The notes: generated by a model from the letters alone, not told the origin. A DNA stretch of 64,000 bases from Paenibacillus glacialis (GCF_001637205.1 NZ_LVJH01000003.1:28089-92088); one strand, 5' to 3'. Positions 1-9,905 are shown, counted from the stretch's first letter. A program made the numbers and translations.

Positions 1-315
1 ATCCTGATCAGAGTAAGCATTCTCAGCTTGGTCATCAATCTCACGAAGTTGTGTATTGATCTTAGTGATCGGTGCCAACTCCTGTAATCGGGAAGAAATC
101 TGCTCTTCCTTATAGTGAATTGAATGGTTGCGCTGAGCTTTGTCATACCAGGATTCCGCTTCAATTAAGTCTTTAAGAGCATACAGGCGATCGGCCTCGG
201 TTACCGTAGAAATCTTCTGTTGGATGTTATAACCTTTCATACCAATGAGAATCAACATGGCTGCACAACAACATATTAAAATATTTCGCAGGGTTATCAT
301 TCTTATTATCGTCAT
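1..315 (-). CDS. Membrane-anchored helical protein, 3'-truncated by the window edge
   Basis: The gene runs off the window, so only the first 105 residues are visible. They begin MTIIRMITLRN, followed by one hydrophobic segment (about residues 10-28, with three consecutive cysteines) and then a charged, helix-prone stretch that looks like a periplasmic-side or cytoplasmic coiled coil. The ATG at 315 is preceded by an AAAGAGG ribosome site. It follows the zinc-ribbon gene by 24 nt on the same strand, so the two are probably one transcript. I do not recognise the family; by position it belongs with the divergent tubulin/vWA/GTPase system. Confidence 0.6.
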   Translation of the reverse strand, partial: MTIIRMITLRNILICCCAAMLILIGMKGYNIQQKISTVTEADRLYALKDLIEAESWYDKAQRNHSIHYKEEQISSRLQELAPITKINTQLREIDDQAENAYSDQD

Positions 316-339
316 AGTCTTATAGCCTCTTTAACTTTC

Positions 340-1266
340 TTATTGAAAATCGGAATCCCATTCATATTGCTCACGACGAATGATAGCCACTTCTTCCGCT
401 AAATTGCCCCAATAGGCATCTGGATGCTGTTGAATCATTCTATATAATCGCAAGAAGCGGTCTTTGGGAATGTTGCGTGCATAACGTCGGATGAACTCTG
501 GGTAAGCCTCCACATACTTCTTCAATCGAATAGCTGCGGCGGCCACACTCGACAGAATTTCAATTCCATGCTCCATTTCTAGTATATGAGCTTCATAGGC
601 CAGAATATAACGGATTGAGCTGTTCTTGATGAGTTCACGCTGAACCTTAGCAACTTCACCGATGTAGGCTGCTAGATCCGTATCGAAGCTGTCAATAAGC
701 AGAGGTTCTATTGCTAAATCCATATCTTTACGCAGTACAAAAGATTGAAGAAGTACCACCTGTTGTAGACGGATTTTGTCATTCTGAACAAGTGTGGCGA
801 TCTCTCGCAGCATTTCATATGTAAGGAGCTCGTCGTCCTTCAATGCAGCTACGGCAAGTTTTCGATTGCGCTTGATGTCTTCGATGATTCGTGGCTGTTC
901 TTGTTCGAATAGAGTCTCCATTTCTAAGGGAACTTCAAAAGGGAGCATTTTTCTTTGAACGAACCACAGTAATGCGATAAGTAAGATGGCAGCTGCGGCG
1001 CTAAGAATCATTTGTAGGAAGGTCTGACCGAAATAAATTGCAACTAAGCCAATGAATAATGCAATTAGTCGTTCATTTAGCATCGTGCGTTTAACTTTAG
1101 AGGTTACACGTTGACGAACAGGAACAAGTGTAGACTTACCACATTGGCTACATTCATCTTCCCAAAGTACAGTGAATTGCTGGCAATGACGGCATACCCT
1201 CAACTTTTCATAGGCATAACGCGTCTTATTATAGGGTTTAAAAGTAACAGCTCTTTTTTTAGTCAT
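340..1266 (-). CDS. Zinc-ribbon, two-TM membrane protein with helical C-terminal domain
   Basis: The protein has about 308 residues. Near the N-terminus are two CxxC knuckles (CRHC and CSQC, about 13 residues apart), the pattern of a treble-clef or rubredoxin-like zinc ribbon. Two hydrophobic segments follow around residues 65-105, then a roughly 200-residue charged, alpha-helical region that is presumably cytoplasmic. I chose the ATG at 1266, which has AAGAG eight bases upstream; a GTG at 1275 is the alternative. The gene overlaps the end of the 50-residue peptide gene upstream, implying translational coupling. Function is unknown. Zinc ribbons also occur in the GTPase of the divergent cluster, which suggests a common complex, but that is inference. 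Confidence 0.7.
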   Translation of the reverse strand: MTKKRAVTFKPYNKTRYAYEKLRVCRHCQQFTVLWEDECSQCGKSTLVPVRQRVTSKVKRTMLNERLIALFIGLVAIYFGQTFLQMILSAAAAILLIALLWFVQRKMLPFEVPLEMETLFEQEQPRIIEDIKRNRKLAVAALKDDELLTYEMLREIATLVQNDKIRLQQVVLLQSFVLRKDMDLAIEPLLIDSFDTDLAAYIGEVAKVQRELIKNSSIRYILAYEAHILEMEHGIEILSSVAAAAIRLKKYVEAYPEFIRRYARNIPKDRFLRLYRMIQQHPDAYWGNLAEEVAIIRREQYEWDSDFQ

Positions 1267-1411
1267 GGCGTTCACTCTTTGGATTGATTAGGGATAACAG
1301 TGTAAGATCAAGGTCATCGGAAGAAGGGGTGTACTTACGGTGTTTCATATAAACAGCCGATTTGACAGCAACAAAAAGAATCAAAATTCCTAAACAAACG
1401 TATGTAATCAT
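1259..1411 (-). CDS. Small single-span membrane protein (50 aa)
   Basis: The peptide begins MITYVCLGILILFV, one transmembrane helix, followed by a short basic and then acidic tail. The ATG at 1411 has a good AGAAAGGA site seven bases upstream; an in-frame start 11 codons earlier has no such site. Its stop overlaps the start of the zinc-ribbon gene, so it is the first gene of a three-gene minus-strand unit that diverges from the vWA gene. It may be a small subunit or regulator of a membrane complex; nothing in it identifies a function. Confidence 0.6.
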   Translation of the reverse strand: MITYVCLGILILFVAVKSAVYMKHRKYTPSSDDLDLTLLSLINPKSERHD

Positions 1412-1516
1412 ATCAGATTCCTTTCTTGGTTGAATAAGAGGCATTTTTCATTGATACATTGAAGTTTTAAAGGTTTAATTATATCATAATGTCATACTAA
1501 TGGTAGAATTTAGCTT

Positions 1517-1610
1517 ATGTACATAGATTGAACCAAAGACGAAACCCCAATTCATGATCTACTTTTGAAATGATTGAATTGGTGAGTGCAAACTTTAGTT
1601 CAATCTATGT
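1517..1610. repeat. MITE-like imperfect palindrome between divergent genes
   Basis: The outer arms TACATAGATTGAAC and GTTCAATCTATGTA are exact reverse complements, and the inner arms (CCAATTCA near 1555 and TGAATTGG near 1582) also pair, giving two arms of about 45 nt. The same core, TTTAGTTCAATCTAT, recurs at about 56654. It occupies much of the 300-nt gap between the divergent transcription units, where their promoters must also lie. Confidence 0.6.
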
Positions 1611-1751
1611 AGGGACATCATCCATTAGCGTATTGGATATTATTTTAATATATCTTAAGGATTTACTAAGAGGATCTTAAGACTTTTCACCTAGAGTGGA
1701 ATAGATGAGCCTTCACATTCGTAATTCATCTCATAATAAAGGGGTACAACT

Positions 1752-3554
1752 ATGCTTCGAAGAAACCAACTCACACTCCGTATACTGGTGGTTATATCAT
1801 TATTGTTACTTCCATGTTCTTACGTATTCAGCATACAGGAAGTCGCAGCTGCACAACAGTCTTCACAGATTGATGCCATGTTAGTCGTGGATGCAAGTAA
1901 TTCCATGAAGAAAAGCGATCCTAATAAGATCGGTAACGAAGCGATGAAAATGTTCATTGATATGTTATCTGTCAAAGGAGACAAGGTCGGAATCATCTCG
2001 TATACGGACCAGATCCAGCGAGAGAAAGCACTGCTTGAGATTCAATCAGCTGCGGATAAGGAAGATTTGAAGAAGTTCATTGATCAGCTAGATCGGGGAC
2101 CATATACCGATAGCGCTGTAGGGATAAGGGAAGCTGTAAAGGTATTGGAACAGGGATCTGATCCCACGCACGAACCGATGATCGTGTTGTTAGCTGATGG
2201 AAATAATGATCTGAATGAGGCGACGGGTCGAACAGAAAAGGAATCAGCACAAGAGCTAGATCAAGCCATCGCGGATGCGAATAAAAAAGGTATTCCGGTA
2301 TATACCATTGGACTGAATGCGGACGGGAAATTAAATAAAGATGCATTAGCCGAGATTTCTCAGAAAACGGGTGGTAAAGCATTCTCGACAAATACAGCCG
2401 ATGATCTGCCACAAATATTAAGTGAAATATTCGCGAGTCATCTGAAACTTAAGATTGTACCTATCCAGTCTATGACTGGGAATGGAAGCTTCCAAGAGGT
2501 TACGATTAATGTACCTAACGCAAATGTGCTGGAAGCCAACATCTCTATCATGTCAGCTCAGCCAGTAGAGGTCAAATTAACGGACCCATCAGGCGCAAGC
2601 AAGTCCATTCCTGCAAAAGATATTCTTTACTCCAAATCTAAAAGCTACTCTTTACTAAAGCTGATAACCCCAACCAAGGGGGACTGGAAGCTTCAAGTGA
2701 AAGGTGTAGCCAAGGATAAGATCGATATTAATCTAGTGTTTAACTATGATATAGAACTTACGATGGATCCTCTTCCAAGTAGTACGTATAAGAAGGGTGA
2801 CAAGATCGATATTGTCTCTTATTTAACAAGTAATGGACAAAAGTTACAAAATAGTACACTTTATCAGAACATGAATGCTAAGCTAGTTGTGAAAGATTTG
2901 GATAGTGGCGATACGAAAGAAGTACCACTCTCTAATCCAGGTGATCGCTTCACAGGTACCTATAAGGTCGCTGATAAACATGATTATGAGCTCACAGTTA
3001 TAGCAGAGGATAGCAGTCTTTATCGGGAGACTGATGTCGTGAAGATTAGTGCCAAGCCCGGTGGAGCCAGTGCAAATCCAACGCCAAGTAAGCCAACAAC
3101 ACCCGTAACGGATGAGAAGAAGGAGTCCTTCCCTGTTCTACTGGTAGTGGGTGGTGTGATCGCATTTGCTGCGGTCCTTGCAGCAGCATACTTCATTTTA
3201 TCGGCATATAAAAAGGCTAATAAAGGCTTCGTCGGACAGATGGTCATTGAAATTCGAGATGAGAATACGGGCGAGAAGACGTATCCACAATATAAGAAGT
3301 TGAATGGATTTAAAGGCAAGATCACCCTTCATCAGCTATTACAACTGGCACCTGAACTGAAGGAAACGGAGAAGATCCTCTTCGTACCGAGTAAGAATGA
3401 CCGAATCATGATAAAGAATGGGTCAACGGTGAATATCGAGAAGTCAGGGCGCGTCATTGATGCTAGCAACGGATTCGAAATAAAAGGCGAAGATCGTATC
3501 ACGCTTTCCTTACAAAGTGTAGATAAGACGATCATGTTAGAGTACCTAGTGTGA
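1752..3554 (+). CDS. Secreted vWA-domain protein with C-terminal membrane anchor
   Basis: The 600-residue protein begins with a signal peptide (about residues 1-33). A von Willebrand factor A domain follows, with a complete-looking MIDAS motif (VVDASNSMKK, D-x-S-x-S) near residue 46 and the later strand ending LLADGNND. A beta-rich middle region leads to a Pro/Thr linker and one transmembrane helix at about residues 460-485. Roughly 110 cytoplasmic residues remain, beta-rich and somewhat FHA-like in pattern, though I cannot confirm that. AAAGGGG lies seven bases before the ATG. vWA domains bind ligands through a metal ion; here one would be displayed outside the cell and linked to a cytoplasmic domain. 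It is separated from the tubulin-like gene by 436 nt of repeats. Confidence 0.8.
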   Translation: MLRRNQLTLRILVVISLLLLPCSYVFSIQEVAAAQQSSQIDAMLVVDASNSMKKSDPNKIGNEAMKMFIDMLSVKGDKVGIISYTDQIQREKALLEIQSAADKEDLKKFIDQLDRGPYTDSAVGIREAVKVLEQGSDPTHEPMIVLLADGNNDLNEATGRTEKESAQELDQAIADANKKGIPVYTIGLNADGKLNKDALAEISQKTGGKAFSTNTADDLPQILSEIFASHLKLKIVPIQSMTGNGSFQEVTINVPNANVLEANISIMSAQPVEVKLTDPSGASKSIPAKDILYSKSKSYSLLKLITPTKGDWKLQVKGVAKDKIDINLVFNYDIELTMDPLPSSTYKKGDKIDIVSYLTSNGQKLQNSTLYQNMNAKLVVKDLDSGDTKEVPLSNPGDRFTGTYKVADKHDYELTVIAEDSSLYRETDVVKISAKPGGASANPTPSKPTTPVTDEKKESFPVLLVVGGVIAFAAVLAAAYFILSAYKKANKGFVGQMVIEIRDENTGEKTYPQYKKLNGFKGKITLHQLLQLAPELKETEKILFVPSKNDRIMIKNGSTVNIEKSGRVIDASNGFEIKGEDRITLSLQSVDKTIMLEYLV

Positions 3555-3604
3555 ATATAGGCTAAAACTGTTTAATAGAGCTACGAACAGTAGGCTTGCG
3601 CATG

Positions 3605-3743
3605 ACCGCTACGATAGCGGATTGTCCTTCCGATCGCTGTTGCCCTCCGATTTCCTGATTATATACCGCCTACAGCGGTAGAAATCAGAGGGCAAAGGCG
3701 AACGCTATCGCTTCTTCACGACAATTCCGCCATCTTCGCTGCT
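3605..3743 (+). repeat. Dispersed intergenic repeat, copy 1
   Basis: This roughly 140-nt stretch contains GATCGCTGTTGCC, GATTTCCTGATTATATACCG and AGCGGTAGAAATC, which form an internal dyad. A related copy lies in opposite orientation at 12056-12232, sharing GATCGCTGTTGCC, GGATTTCCTGATTAT, AGCGGTAGAAATC and ACAATTCCG. The two copies flank the tubulin-vWA genes as an inverted pair. No coding signal is apparent in either. Confidence 0.7.
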
Positions 3744-3822
3744 TCTGCGCGATCCAGTGTTTTCTGCAAGTATTAAAAGGTTTTGAGCCTAGATATAGTA
3801 AGTTTTTAGCATAAAAATAAAG

Positions 3823-3977
3823 AATGCTTACGAAGCCGAGTGCTGCTTCGTGAAATCAAGATAATGCTTACGAAGTTAGCTTTACTTTGTAAAGCTAAGA
3901 TAATGCTTACGAAGTTAGCTTTACTTCGTAAAACTAAGATAATGCTTACGAAGCTAGTTTTACTTCGTAAAACTTTT
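3823..3977 (+). repeat. Four tandem 39-nt palindromic repeats
   Basis: AATGCTTACGAAG recurs at 3823, 3863, 3902 and 3941, a period of 39-40 nt. Each unit holds a dyad (TTACGAAG ... CTTCGTAA, with one-base variants) and a second short hairpin of the type AGYTTTAC-TTY-GTAAARCT. Further units lie at 12245-12314, and a degenerate inverted one at about 12104-12146. Confidence 0.8.
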
Positions 3978-3983
3978 AGGAGG
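3956..3983 (+). promoter_or_regulatory. Leader hairpin abutting the Shine-Dalgarno of the tubulin-like gene
   Basis: AGTTTTAC and GTAAAACT form a perfect 8-bp stem around a TTC loop, ending four bases before AGGAGG, which itself lies seven bases before the ATG. The same hairpin and ribosome site precede the GTPase gene at 12291-12318. The position suggests mRNA protection or translational control; this is inference from placement. Confidence 0.5.
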
Positions 3984-3990
3984 AACAACA

Positions 3991-6900
3991 ATGAAACCAG
4001 TAGTTAGAGAACATATTCAACAATTAGATGTTTCATTAGGCGGAGGGATTGTTAGCGATAAGATTCGCGTAGATACGATAGATAATCCGATCCTTATTAT
4101 TGGACTTGGGGGTACGGGGATTGATGCGTTACTACGGCTGAAATATCAGATTAATCGCAGATTTAAGCTACCAGAAGATCCGTTGTCCAAGAAGAAACGT
4201 GATAAACCGGATAATGTGGAGTTTCTAGCTTTTGAGACGAATGAACAGGACCGTGGTAAGAAGTACAAAGGTGTAGGACTCGATCCTATCAATGAATTTG
4301 TATTGCTCTCCAACGCGGAGATCGGTGGACTGCTACAGAATCGTAGTGTGCTTGAACCGTATATTACCGATTGGTTATCACCTGAGATGAGTATTACGGA
4401 TGGGATGAATGGGGCTGCTGGGGTTCGCCAAGCAGGTCGATTACTGTTATTCACGAAGATCAATCAAGTCGTACAGGCCATCGACAAGAAGATTAAGACG
4501 TTGTCTGTCGGCACCAACAAGAAACTTATGGTGTTCATGCTTACGGGATTAGCTGGGGGTACAGGAAGCGGTTGTTTCTTGGATATCGCGTACATTGTAC
4601 GAGGTATTATTGAGCGCGACCATGGTTCGGCGGGGGTTGACCGTGTGAACACACTCGGGTATTTGTTTACACCGGATATTAACTTATCCAACAAGAGCCT
4701 GAGTGAACATACGCGTGAATATATTAAGAAAAATGGTTATGCCGCACTTAAAGAACTTGATTATTGGATGAATGTAGATAGTCGAGGTGAACGATTCCAA
4801 CAACGGTATGGGAATATTTTGACGGTAAACTCACCACTTCCACCGTTTAACCTATGTCATCTGATCTCGGCAACGAATACCGAAGGCAAGTTACTGGAGA
4901 ATGCCTACGACTACTGTATGAACGTAACAGCTGAGAACATTACGAACTTCATGGCCAGTGAAGAGAAAGCTTCAGGCGAAGAATTCGCTATTCATGACTA
5001 TATAAGCAATATTAGTACGAATATCGCACAGATGAACAAGATGTATCCAGCTAACTATGATTATAATATTATCGGTGCTTCATCCGCTGTGTTACCGATT
5101 GAAGAGATGACGACGTACTTGGCATTCCGGTTATTTGGCAAAATGGAGAAGATGTTCGAGAAGGCTCCAAGTCAGGATGAAGTCGAGACCTTTGCCCGTA
5201 AGCTGGGGATTGATCTAGACACAATGGTGAAGACCTTTGAATCTCGTGTGCCAGAGCCACTACCAGGATTTGAGAATAGTGAGCGTTTAAGCTATAGCAA
5301 TGTGGTGAAGAATCAGGTTATTAGTATGGATACGGAGCTTGAACAGAATTTCTTGGCACGTGCTCGAGAAGAGTACATTAAAGCGAAGAAGCAGTTGCCA
5401 GGTGAGATTGTAGGACAGTTCACGGAGCAGATCCGTCGTATATTCCTTCATCCTGAACAAGGACCATTCTTTGTATCACGCCTTATTTATACAGAAAAAG
5501 GATTCAGTTTGCTCAAAATGCTACTCTCCTATATCGAGACACTTCGTGAGAACTTACACCGTATCCCACGCGATATTGAAGCAGCAAGAGAGCAAGCTAA
5601 TGAGAGACTTGGAGATGCCAAGAGCGCATTCGTCTCTAAAGATAAGAAGAAGAACATTTATATCGAAGCTAAGATTAATGAATACTGGCTGCAAGCTGAT
5701 GTGGAACGTACAGAGCAGATGATTGAGTTCTATGAAGATCTTCATGAACTCTTGAACAATGAGAATACACGCATTTATAACGTATATACAGAAATTTTGA
5801 ACGCATTGAATGCTATTTTTGAGAAGAATGGTGAAATCCTGATTGAGGGTGACGAACAGTCTGATCATAAAGGTAATAAAACATACTATTGGAATCTTGT
5901 GAGTGTGCCAGACATTTCGAAAGTCATTGGAAAAATGATGGAAAGTAAGGACGTGGATGATCTCATTCGTGACTTTACACTCGAACTTCTGAATCATTCG
6001 AATCAATGGGTGAGGGAACAAGAAGTAGATATTGTAAGCTCTATTTCAGAATTCCTTGGAGATAAATTCGGCGATTTGATCACGCAGTCGATGGAAGACT
6101 TCTTGATCATGAAATTCGGCCATGAAGAATCTATCGAGAAATTTGTTGAACGTAATATCGCAAGTAAGCTAGATGAGGAAGCCGTACCTGTATTCCATTT
6201 AAGTAATAGTTCTGGCAACTTATATTTCCCTTCTTGGGGATTTGTGTCCGTCCCTGTTGGGGCGCCGAGCATTCTCAAAGGAATTCGTAACTATCAGGAC
6301 AATTCCGTTGGGAAGTCCCATTTCACTATAAAAGAGAGTCAAGTGAAGAACCGTATTTTCTGGTTGAATACAAAGAATGGTGTGCCGTTGTTCGTCTACA
6401 CGCCACTTAAAGTCTATGAAGAAAGTTATGAACGAACCATTCTAGATAAAGAGGGTATCGGGCGCCACTTGGTACAGACAGACAAAGCGAACTGGACGTA
6501 TCTACCTTCGCCAATTCCAGAGAGATCTTGGGGCGAGACGTATATGAACACACGTGTTCAGTCCTATAATGCTCGTGTTCGTAATGAATTCGTTAAGGCA
6601 TTGTCTTTGAAGGTTATCATGGAGAAAGACATCGATCAGAATACAAGTAACCGATTTACTGTTGTGATGACGCAGCCTTTCAGTCTGGCCGAATACCTTC
6701 GTGGATACGATCTACAGTTGGATTCACCTAAGCCGAATCTTGGAGAAGTGAAGCGTGCGTTGAACGAGTTGAAACGCCTTCTGTCACAGGGACTTGAGAA
6801 AGTATCTAACAAGGATATCTTCGGTAGTATTTCTGAAGACATGGCCAAAGAGAACTTGATTCGCTCACCTGAATTAATTACACGTGTTCGAGAAGAATTA

Positions 6901-7380
6901 GCTAAGTACGATAAAATTAGTGCCAAAGCTACTGAATTCGAACTATTGCTCGACCAGCACCAAGTCGAAGAGAAATGGTTTGATCAATTTATTGAAGCGC
7001 TATACACGGAGACGATTACGAAAAAAGGTGCGCTCTATGTCTATGATCGCGACCCTGAGGAAGAATCGTGGGAACCTTTCGCTAACCTGATGAAGAGTCA
7101 GAATTATGTGGAGTTCGAGGTGTTCGGGCATTTCCTTGGACTAGAGGAGAAGAGTAAGAGCACATTGCTACGTAAATCAGCACGTCGTGGTACGGAACTA
7201 ACAGCATCAGAAGACATCACATCACTAGTAGCGAAGCTAGATGAGTTGTATGAAACGTTTCTGAATGGTCGAGATCAATTGGAATATGAGAAGATTGAAC
7301 TGGCGAATGGAGAAGAAACGTATCAATTCTACAAGCAGATGTTGTCTAAATTAAACGATATTCGTAGAAAGTTGAAATAA
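3991..7380 (+). CDS. Tubulin/FtsZ-like GTPase (Tubulin_2-type), 1129 aa
   Basis: The N-terminal third carries tubulin-superfamily hallmarks: a first nucleotide-binding turn LIIGLGGTGIDALLRLK (about residues 31-47) and the signature loop GLAGGTGSGCFLD (about residues 186-198), matching the tubulin/FtsZ GGGTGSG motif with flanking small residues. The remaining 800 residues are long, charged and mostly helical, far beyond FtsZ (about 380 aa) or TubZ. By recall this fits the uncharacterised 'tubulin-like' family PF13809. It probably binds GTP and may polymerise; the large C-terminal region would bind partners. The stop codon is followed after 2 nt by the ATG of the 840-residue gene, so the two are translationally coupled. 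A repeat-rich leader precedes it. Confidence 0.8.
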   Translation: MKPVVREHIQQLDVSLGGGIVSDKIRVDTIDNPILIIGLGGTGIDALLRLKYQINRRFKLPEDPLSKKKRDKPDNVEFLAFETNEQDRGKKYKGVGLDPINEFVLLSNAEIGGLLQNRSVLEPYITDWLSPEMSITDGMNGAAGVRQAGRLLLFTKINQVVQAIDKKIKTLSVGTNKKLMVFMLTGLAGGTGSGCFLDIAYIVRGIIERDHGSAGVDRVNTLGYLFTPDINLSNKSLSEHTREYIKKNGYAALKELDYWMNVDSRGERFQQRYGNILTVNSPLPPFNLCHLISATNTEGKLLENAYDYCMNVTAENITNFMASEEKASGEEFAIHDYISNISTNIAQMNKMYPANYDYNIIGASSAVLPIEEMTTYLAFRLFGKMEKMFEKAPSQDEVETFARKLGIDLDTMVKTFESRVPEPLPGFENSERLSYSNVVKNQVISMDTELEQNFLARAREEYIKAKKQLPGEIVGQFTEQIRRIFLHPEQGPFFVSRLIYTEKGFSLLKMLLSYIETLRENLHRIPRDIEAAREQANERLGDAKSAFVSKDKKKNIYIEAKINEYWLQADVERTEQMIEFYEDLHELLNNENTRIYNVYTEILNALNAIFEKNGEILIEGDEQSDHKGNKTYYWNLVSVPDISKVIGKMMESKDVDDLIRDFTLELLNHSNQWVREQEVDIVSSISEFLGDKFGDLITQSMEDFLIMKFGHEESIEKFVERNIASKLDEEAVPVFHLSNSSGNLYFPSWGFVSVPVGAPSILKGIRNYQDNSVGKSHFTIKESQVKNRIFWLNTKNGVPLFVYTPLKVYEESYERTILDKEGIGRHLVQTDKANWTYLPSPIPERSWGETYMNTRVQSYNARVRNEFVKALSLKVIMEKDIDQNTSNRFTVVMTQPFSLAEYLRGYDLQLDSPKPNLGEVKRALNELKRLLSQGLEKVSNKDIFGSISEDMAKENLIRSPELITRVREELAKYDKISAKATEFELLLDQHQVEEKWFDQFIEALYTETITKKGALYVYDRDPEEESWEPFANLMKSQNYVEFEVFGHFLGLEEKSKSTLLRKSARRGTELTASEDITSLVAKLDELYETFLNGRDQLEYEKIELANGEETYQFYKQMLSKLNDIRRKLK

Positions 7381-7382
7381 TC

Positions 7383-9905
7383 ATGAAGGAACTACTGGAA
7401 AAGTTCGCCACGGAATATGCCATTGCGGAAGAGAAGCTCGATGGAAGAGATGACGACCAGAGTAGCATTCATTATCCTGCTGTGTTTGTATTCATTGGTG
7501 ATAAAGTGTCAGATGCGATTGAACCGATCATGGGGATTCATGATAAGAAATGGGACAATAGCGCCGGTGTGATGTACGTTCACGTGGCTTCTGAAGGCGG
7601 GGGAGGGAATGACAATCCCCTGAACCCTTCGAGTGACTATTTAACGAATCGCACATCCAATCATTCTGGATCTCATACGGGATCTAATCGTGATGGTAAG
7701 GTGACTCATCCCCGTCTTCATCGGTTCGAACTACCACGTCCGACAGAGGCGAGTGGAAATACAAGCACAGGTGCAAGTACAGGTGCAAGTACAGGTACAG
7801 CTACAAGTACAACAACAAGTGGTGCCAAGAGCTTGCGTAAAGATCTTTATACTAGCTTTTATGAGAATGAACGCCATCTATTCGAGCTGAATCGGGCTCT
7901 ACGGCAGGTTAGTCATAACATATCCGATTTCGGAAGAATGTACTCCTCCTTCGACCGAATCCATCTTACTTTCATTACGCGGGTCGATGACCCGCTTAAT
8001 GTCTTCTTACCGGAAATATCACTCCTAGCCAAATCCATCTTTAGCCAGTCTTTTAAGTCTGTGCAGATGGATTTGTATGGGTTAATCAGTGAGAAGGAAG
8101 TAGAAGCCTTTGGATATAGTCATTCTGTTGGGGTTGCGTTTCTTCGTGAGCTAGAACATATGCAACAGAGCGATTATACGTTCACGGCGAATCTTCATGT
8201 GACGGAGGACGGCATATCGATTCCTGTAACTCATGCCCCGTCTCCACTCTTTGAACTGGCATATTTATTGTCGGATAAGAATGAACGTGGGATTTCTTTG
8301 TATGATAATATGCAGGACAACTACGAGATTATTTGCCACGTTAATCTACTGAAGAACCGTAAGCGGAAAGATGTTCAGCAGCAATCGAGCAATCGGAACT
8401 ACAATAACATGTCTTTTAAAAGTAACATCAAGTCAGAATCGGGTCGGGAAGGGTTCGTATCTGCGGGTTTCTCCAAAGTAAAACGGCCCAATCAGTCGAT
8501 TGCGCTGACGGTACTGTACCACTTCTATCGACAGATGATTACTCGCATGAAGACAGGCGTACAGTTAACCAATAAAGGGAAACTGGCTTTCTTCGGTATT
8601 GATCCACAAGCGATCTCCAATCGGGTGAAGGCGATGATGCCAGATGAAGATAAGATTGAAGAGATGACGGGTATTATGATGCATCAGACGAGCTTCAATG
8701 CATTGAAACGTTTGTCGCTTCAAGAAGCAGAGCATGAACTCTATGGTGAGGGTTGCGAGATTTATTTCCGAGATAATTATGTAAGGGAAATTCAAGCGCG
8801 GTTAGACCATGTTAAGATAGGCGATGAATTGTCTCTAGCCGTCAAGAAGCAGATGCTTGATCGTCCGGAGATTGGGTTCTTCCAAGTCGCAGAGTGGAGC
8901 GATGAGTTAGATCAATCGGGAAGTGTGATGAGCGATTTACGAAGTACCATTCGTGAAACTTCGAACGAACTAGAATCAGCCAAAGCTGAGCTTGCGCAAT
9001 GTTACCTTAGCATTGTAGAGGAACAATCTTTCTCGCGTCTTCCTTTGATGGATAAGCATAACCTACGCAGTTTTATCAGGTATTTACTCGATACGGTGTA
9101 TCGAAGAAAGCGCCACATTCTACAACTTGAGACGGAACTTAAACTTCATCAGCGAGTGGAAGCCGAGCTAAACCACATGCATAAACATTATAGACAACAA
9201 GTGGAACAGATGGAGAGATTAGAAGGGACGCTACGTGATGCGGCTCTTGAAAGTATTCGTACAGCAGACGATTACATCGGGCAAAATATTATGGAATATT
9301 ATGAAGTCGTGACTGAGGATGTTGTACGTGACATTGAGGCGAAACGAGGCACGTCCGTCTTCTTCGAGGAACGATACCTGGGGAGCGTGACGGAGCTTTT
9401 AGATGCTGGAGTGGTTCATTTAGTCGAGAAACTGGTTCACATCTGCCGCAACAATATCCTTACAGCAGAGCCATTTGCTCAGACGTTCGAAGAGGAATTA
9501 CTACGCCGTGCCAATGTAACGATAGATTATAGTAACAAACAAGTATTATCGAAGGATGATTTATTCAAGAAATTGTATCGAACTTTGGAAGAGCATGCGG
9601 CGATTAACGTGCGGTTATTGGATTACACGCAGGAACATCGCTATGAGGAGAAATACTTCTTCGGGGACGCAGAGAGCGAATTCATTCGCTACTCTCTTGG
9701 TGCAGACGAGACATCACGTATCTACAAACTGGGTTATGTTCATGAGAAACGAAGTAGCGGCGTAGAGAAGTTGAATTTAATGGGTGGATTCCATATCGAA
9801 GACCTCATGTATTATCGGAATGGTAAAATGTATTATGAGACGTACCTACAGAATGGGTATGAATTCCACGGTCTAGATCCTAGCCTATTGTCCGAGCTTC
9901 GCTAA
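7383..9905 (+). CDS. Large partner protein of the tubulin-like protein, 840 aa
   Basis: No family is recognisable with confidence. Residues 1-70 look alpha/beta. Residues 70-150 are Gly/Asn/Ser/Thr-rich and end in a run of short Thr-Gly-Ala-Ser repeats, an evident flexible linker. Residues 150-520 are mixed alpha/beta, and residues about 530-640 are strongly helical and heptad-like, probably a coiled coil. The C-terminus is aromatic-rich. No signal peptide or transmembrane helix is seen, so it should be cytoplasmic. It starts 2 nt after the tubulin-like gene and 40 nt before the membrane vWA gene, so stoichiometric co-expression with the tubulin-like protein is likely. Confidence 0.7.
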   Translation: MKELLEKFATEYAIAEEKLDGRDDDQSSIHYPAVFVFIGDKVSDAIEPIMGIHDKKWDNSAGVMYVHVASEGGGGNDNPLNPSSDYLTNRTSNHSGSHTGSNRDGKVTHPRLHRFELPRPTEASGNTSTGASTGASTGTATSTTTSGAKSLRKDLYTSFYENERHLFELNRALRQVSHNISDFGRMYSSFDRIHLTFITRVDDPLNVFLPEISLLAKSIFSQSFKSVQMDLYGLISEKEVEAFGYSHSVGVAFLRELEHMQQSDYTFTANLHVTEDGISIPVTHAPSPLFELAYLLSDKNERGISLYDNMQDNYEIICHVNLLKNRKRKDVQQQSSNRNYNNMSFKSNIKSESGREGFVSAGFSKVKRPNQSIALTVLYHFYRQMITRMKTGVQLTNKGKLAFFGIDPQAISNRVKAMMPDEDKIEEMTGIMMHQTSFNALKRLSLQEAEHELYGEGCEIYFRDNYVREIQARLDHVKIGDELSLAVKKQMLDRPEIGFFQVAEWSDELDQSGSVMSDLRSTIRETSNELESAKAELAQCYLSIVEEQSFSRLPLMDKHNLRSFIRYLLDTVYRRKRHILQLETELKLHQRVEAELNHMHKHYRQQVEQMERLEGTLRDAALESIRTADDYIGQNIMEYYEVVTEDVVRDIEAKRGTSVFFEERYLGSVTELLDAGVVHLVEKLVHICRNNILTAEPFAQTFEEELLRRANVTIDYSNKQVLSKDDLFKKLYRTLEEHAAINVRLLDYTQEHRYEEKYFFGDAESEFIRYSLGADETSRIYKLGYVHEKRSSGVEKLNLMGGFHIEDLMYYRNGKMYYETYLQNGYEFHGLDPSLLSELR

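Noticed and set aside
3020..3325. Minus-strand frames within the first vWA gene
   Set aside because: They are shadows of the coding strand without start signals.
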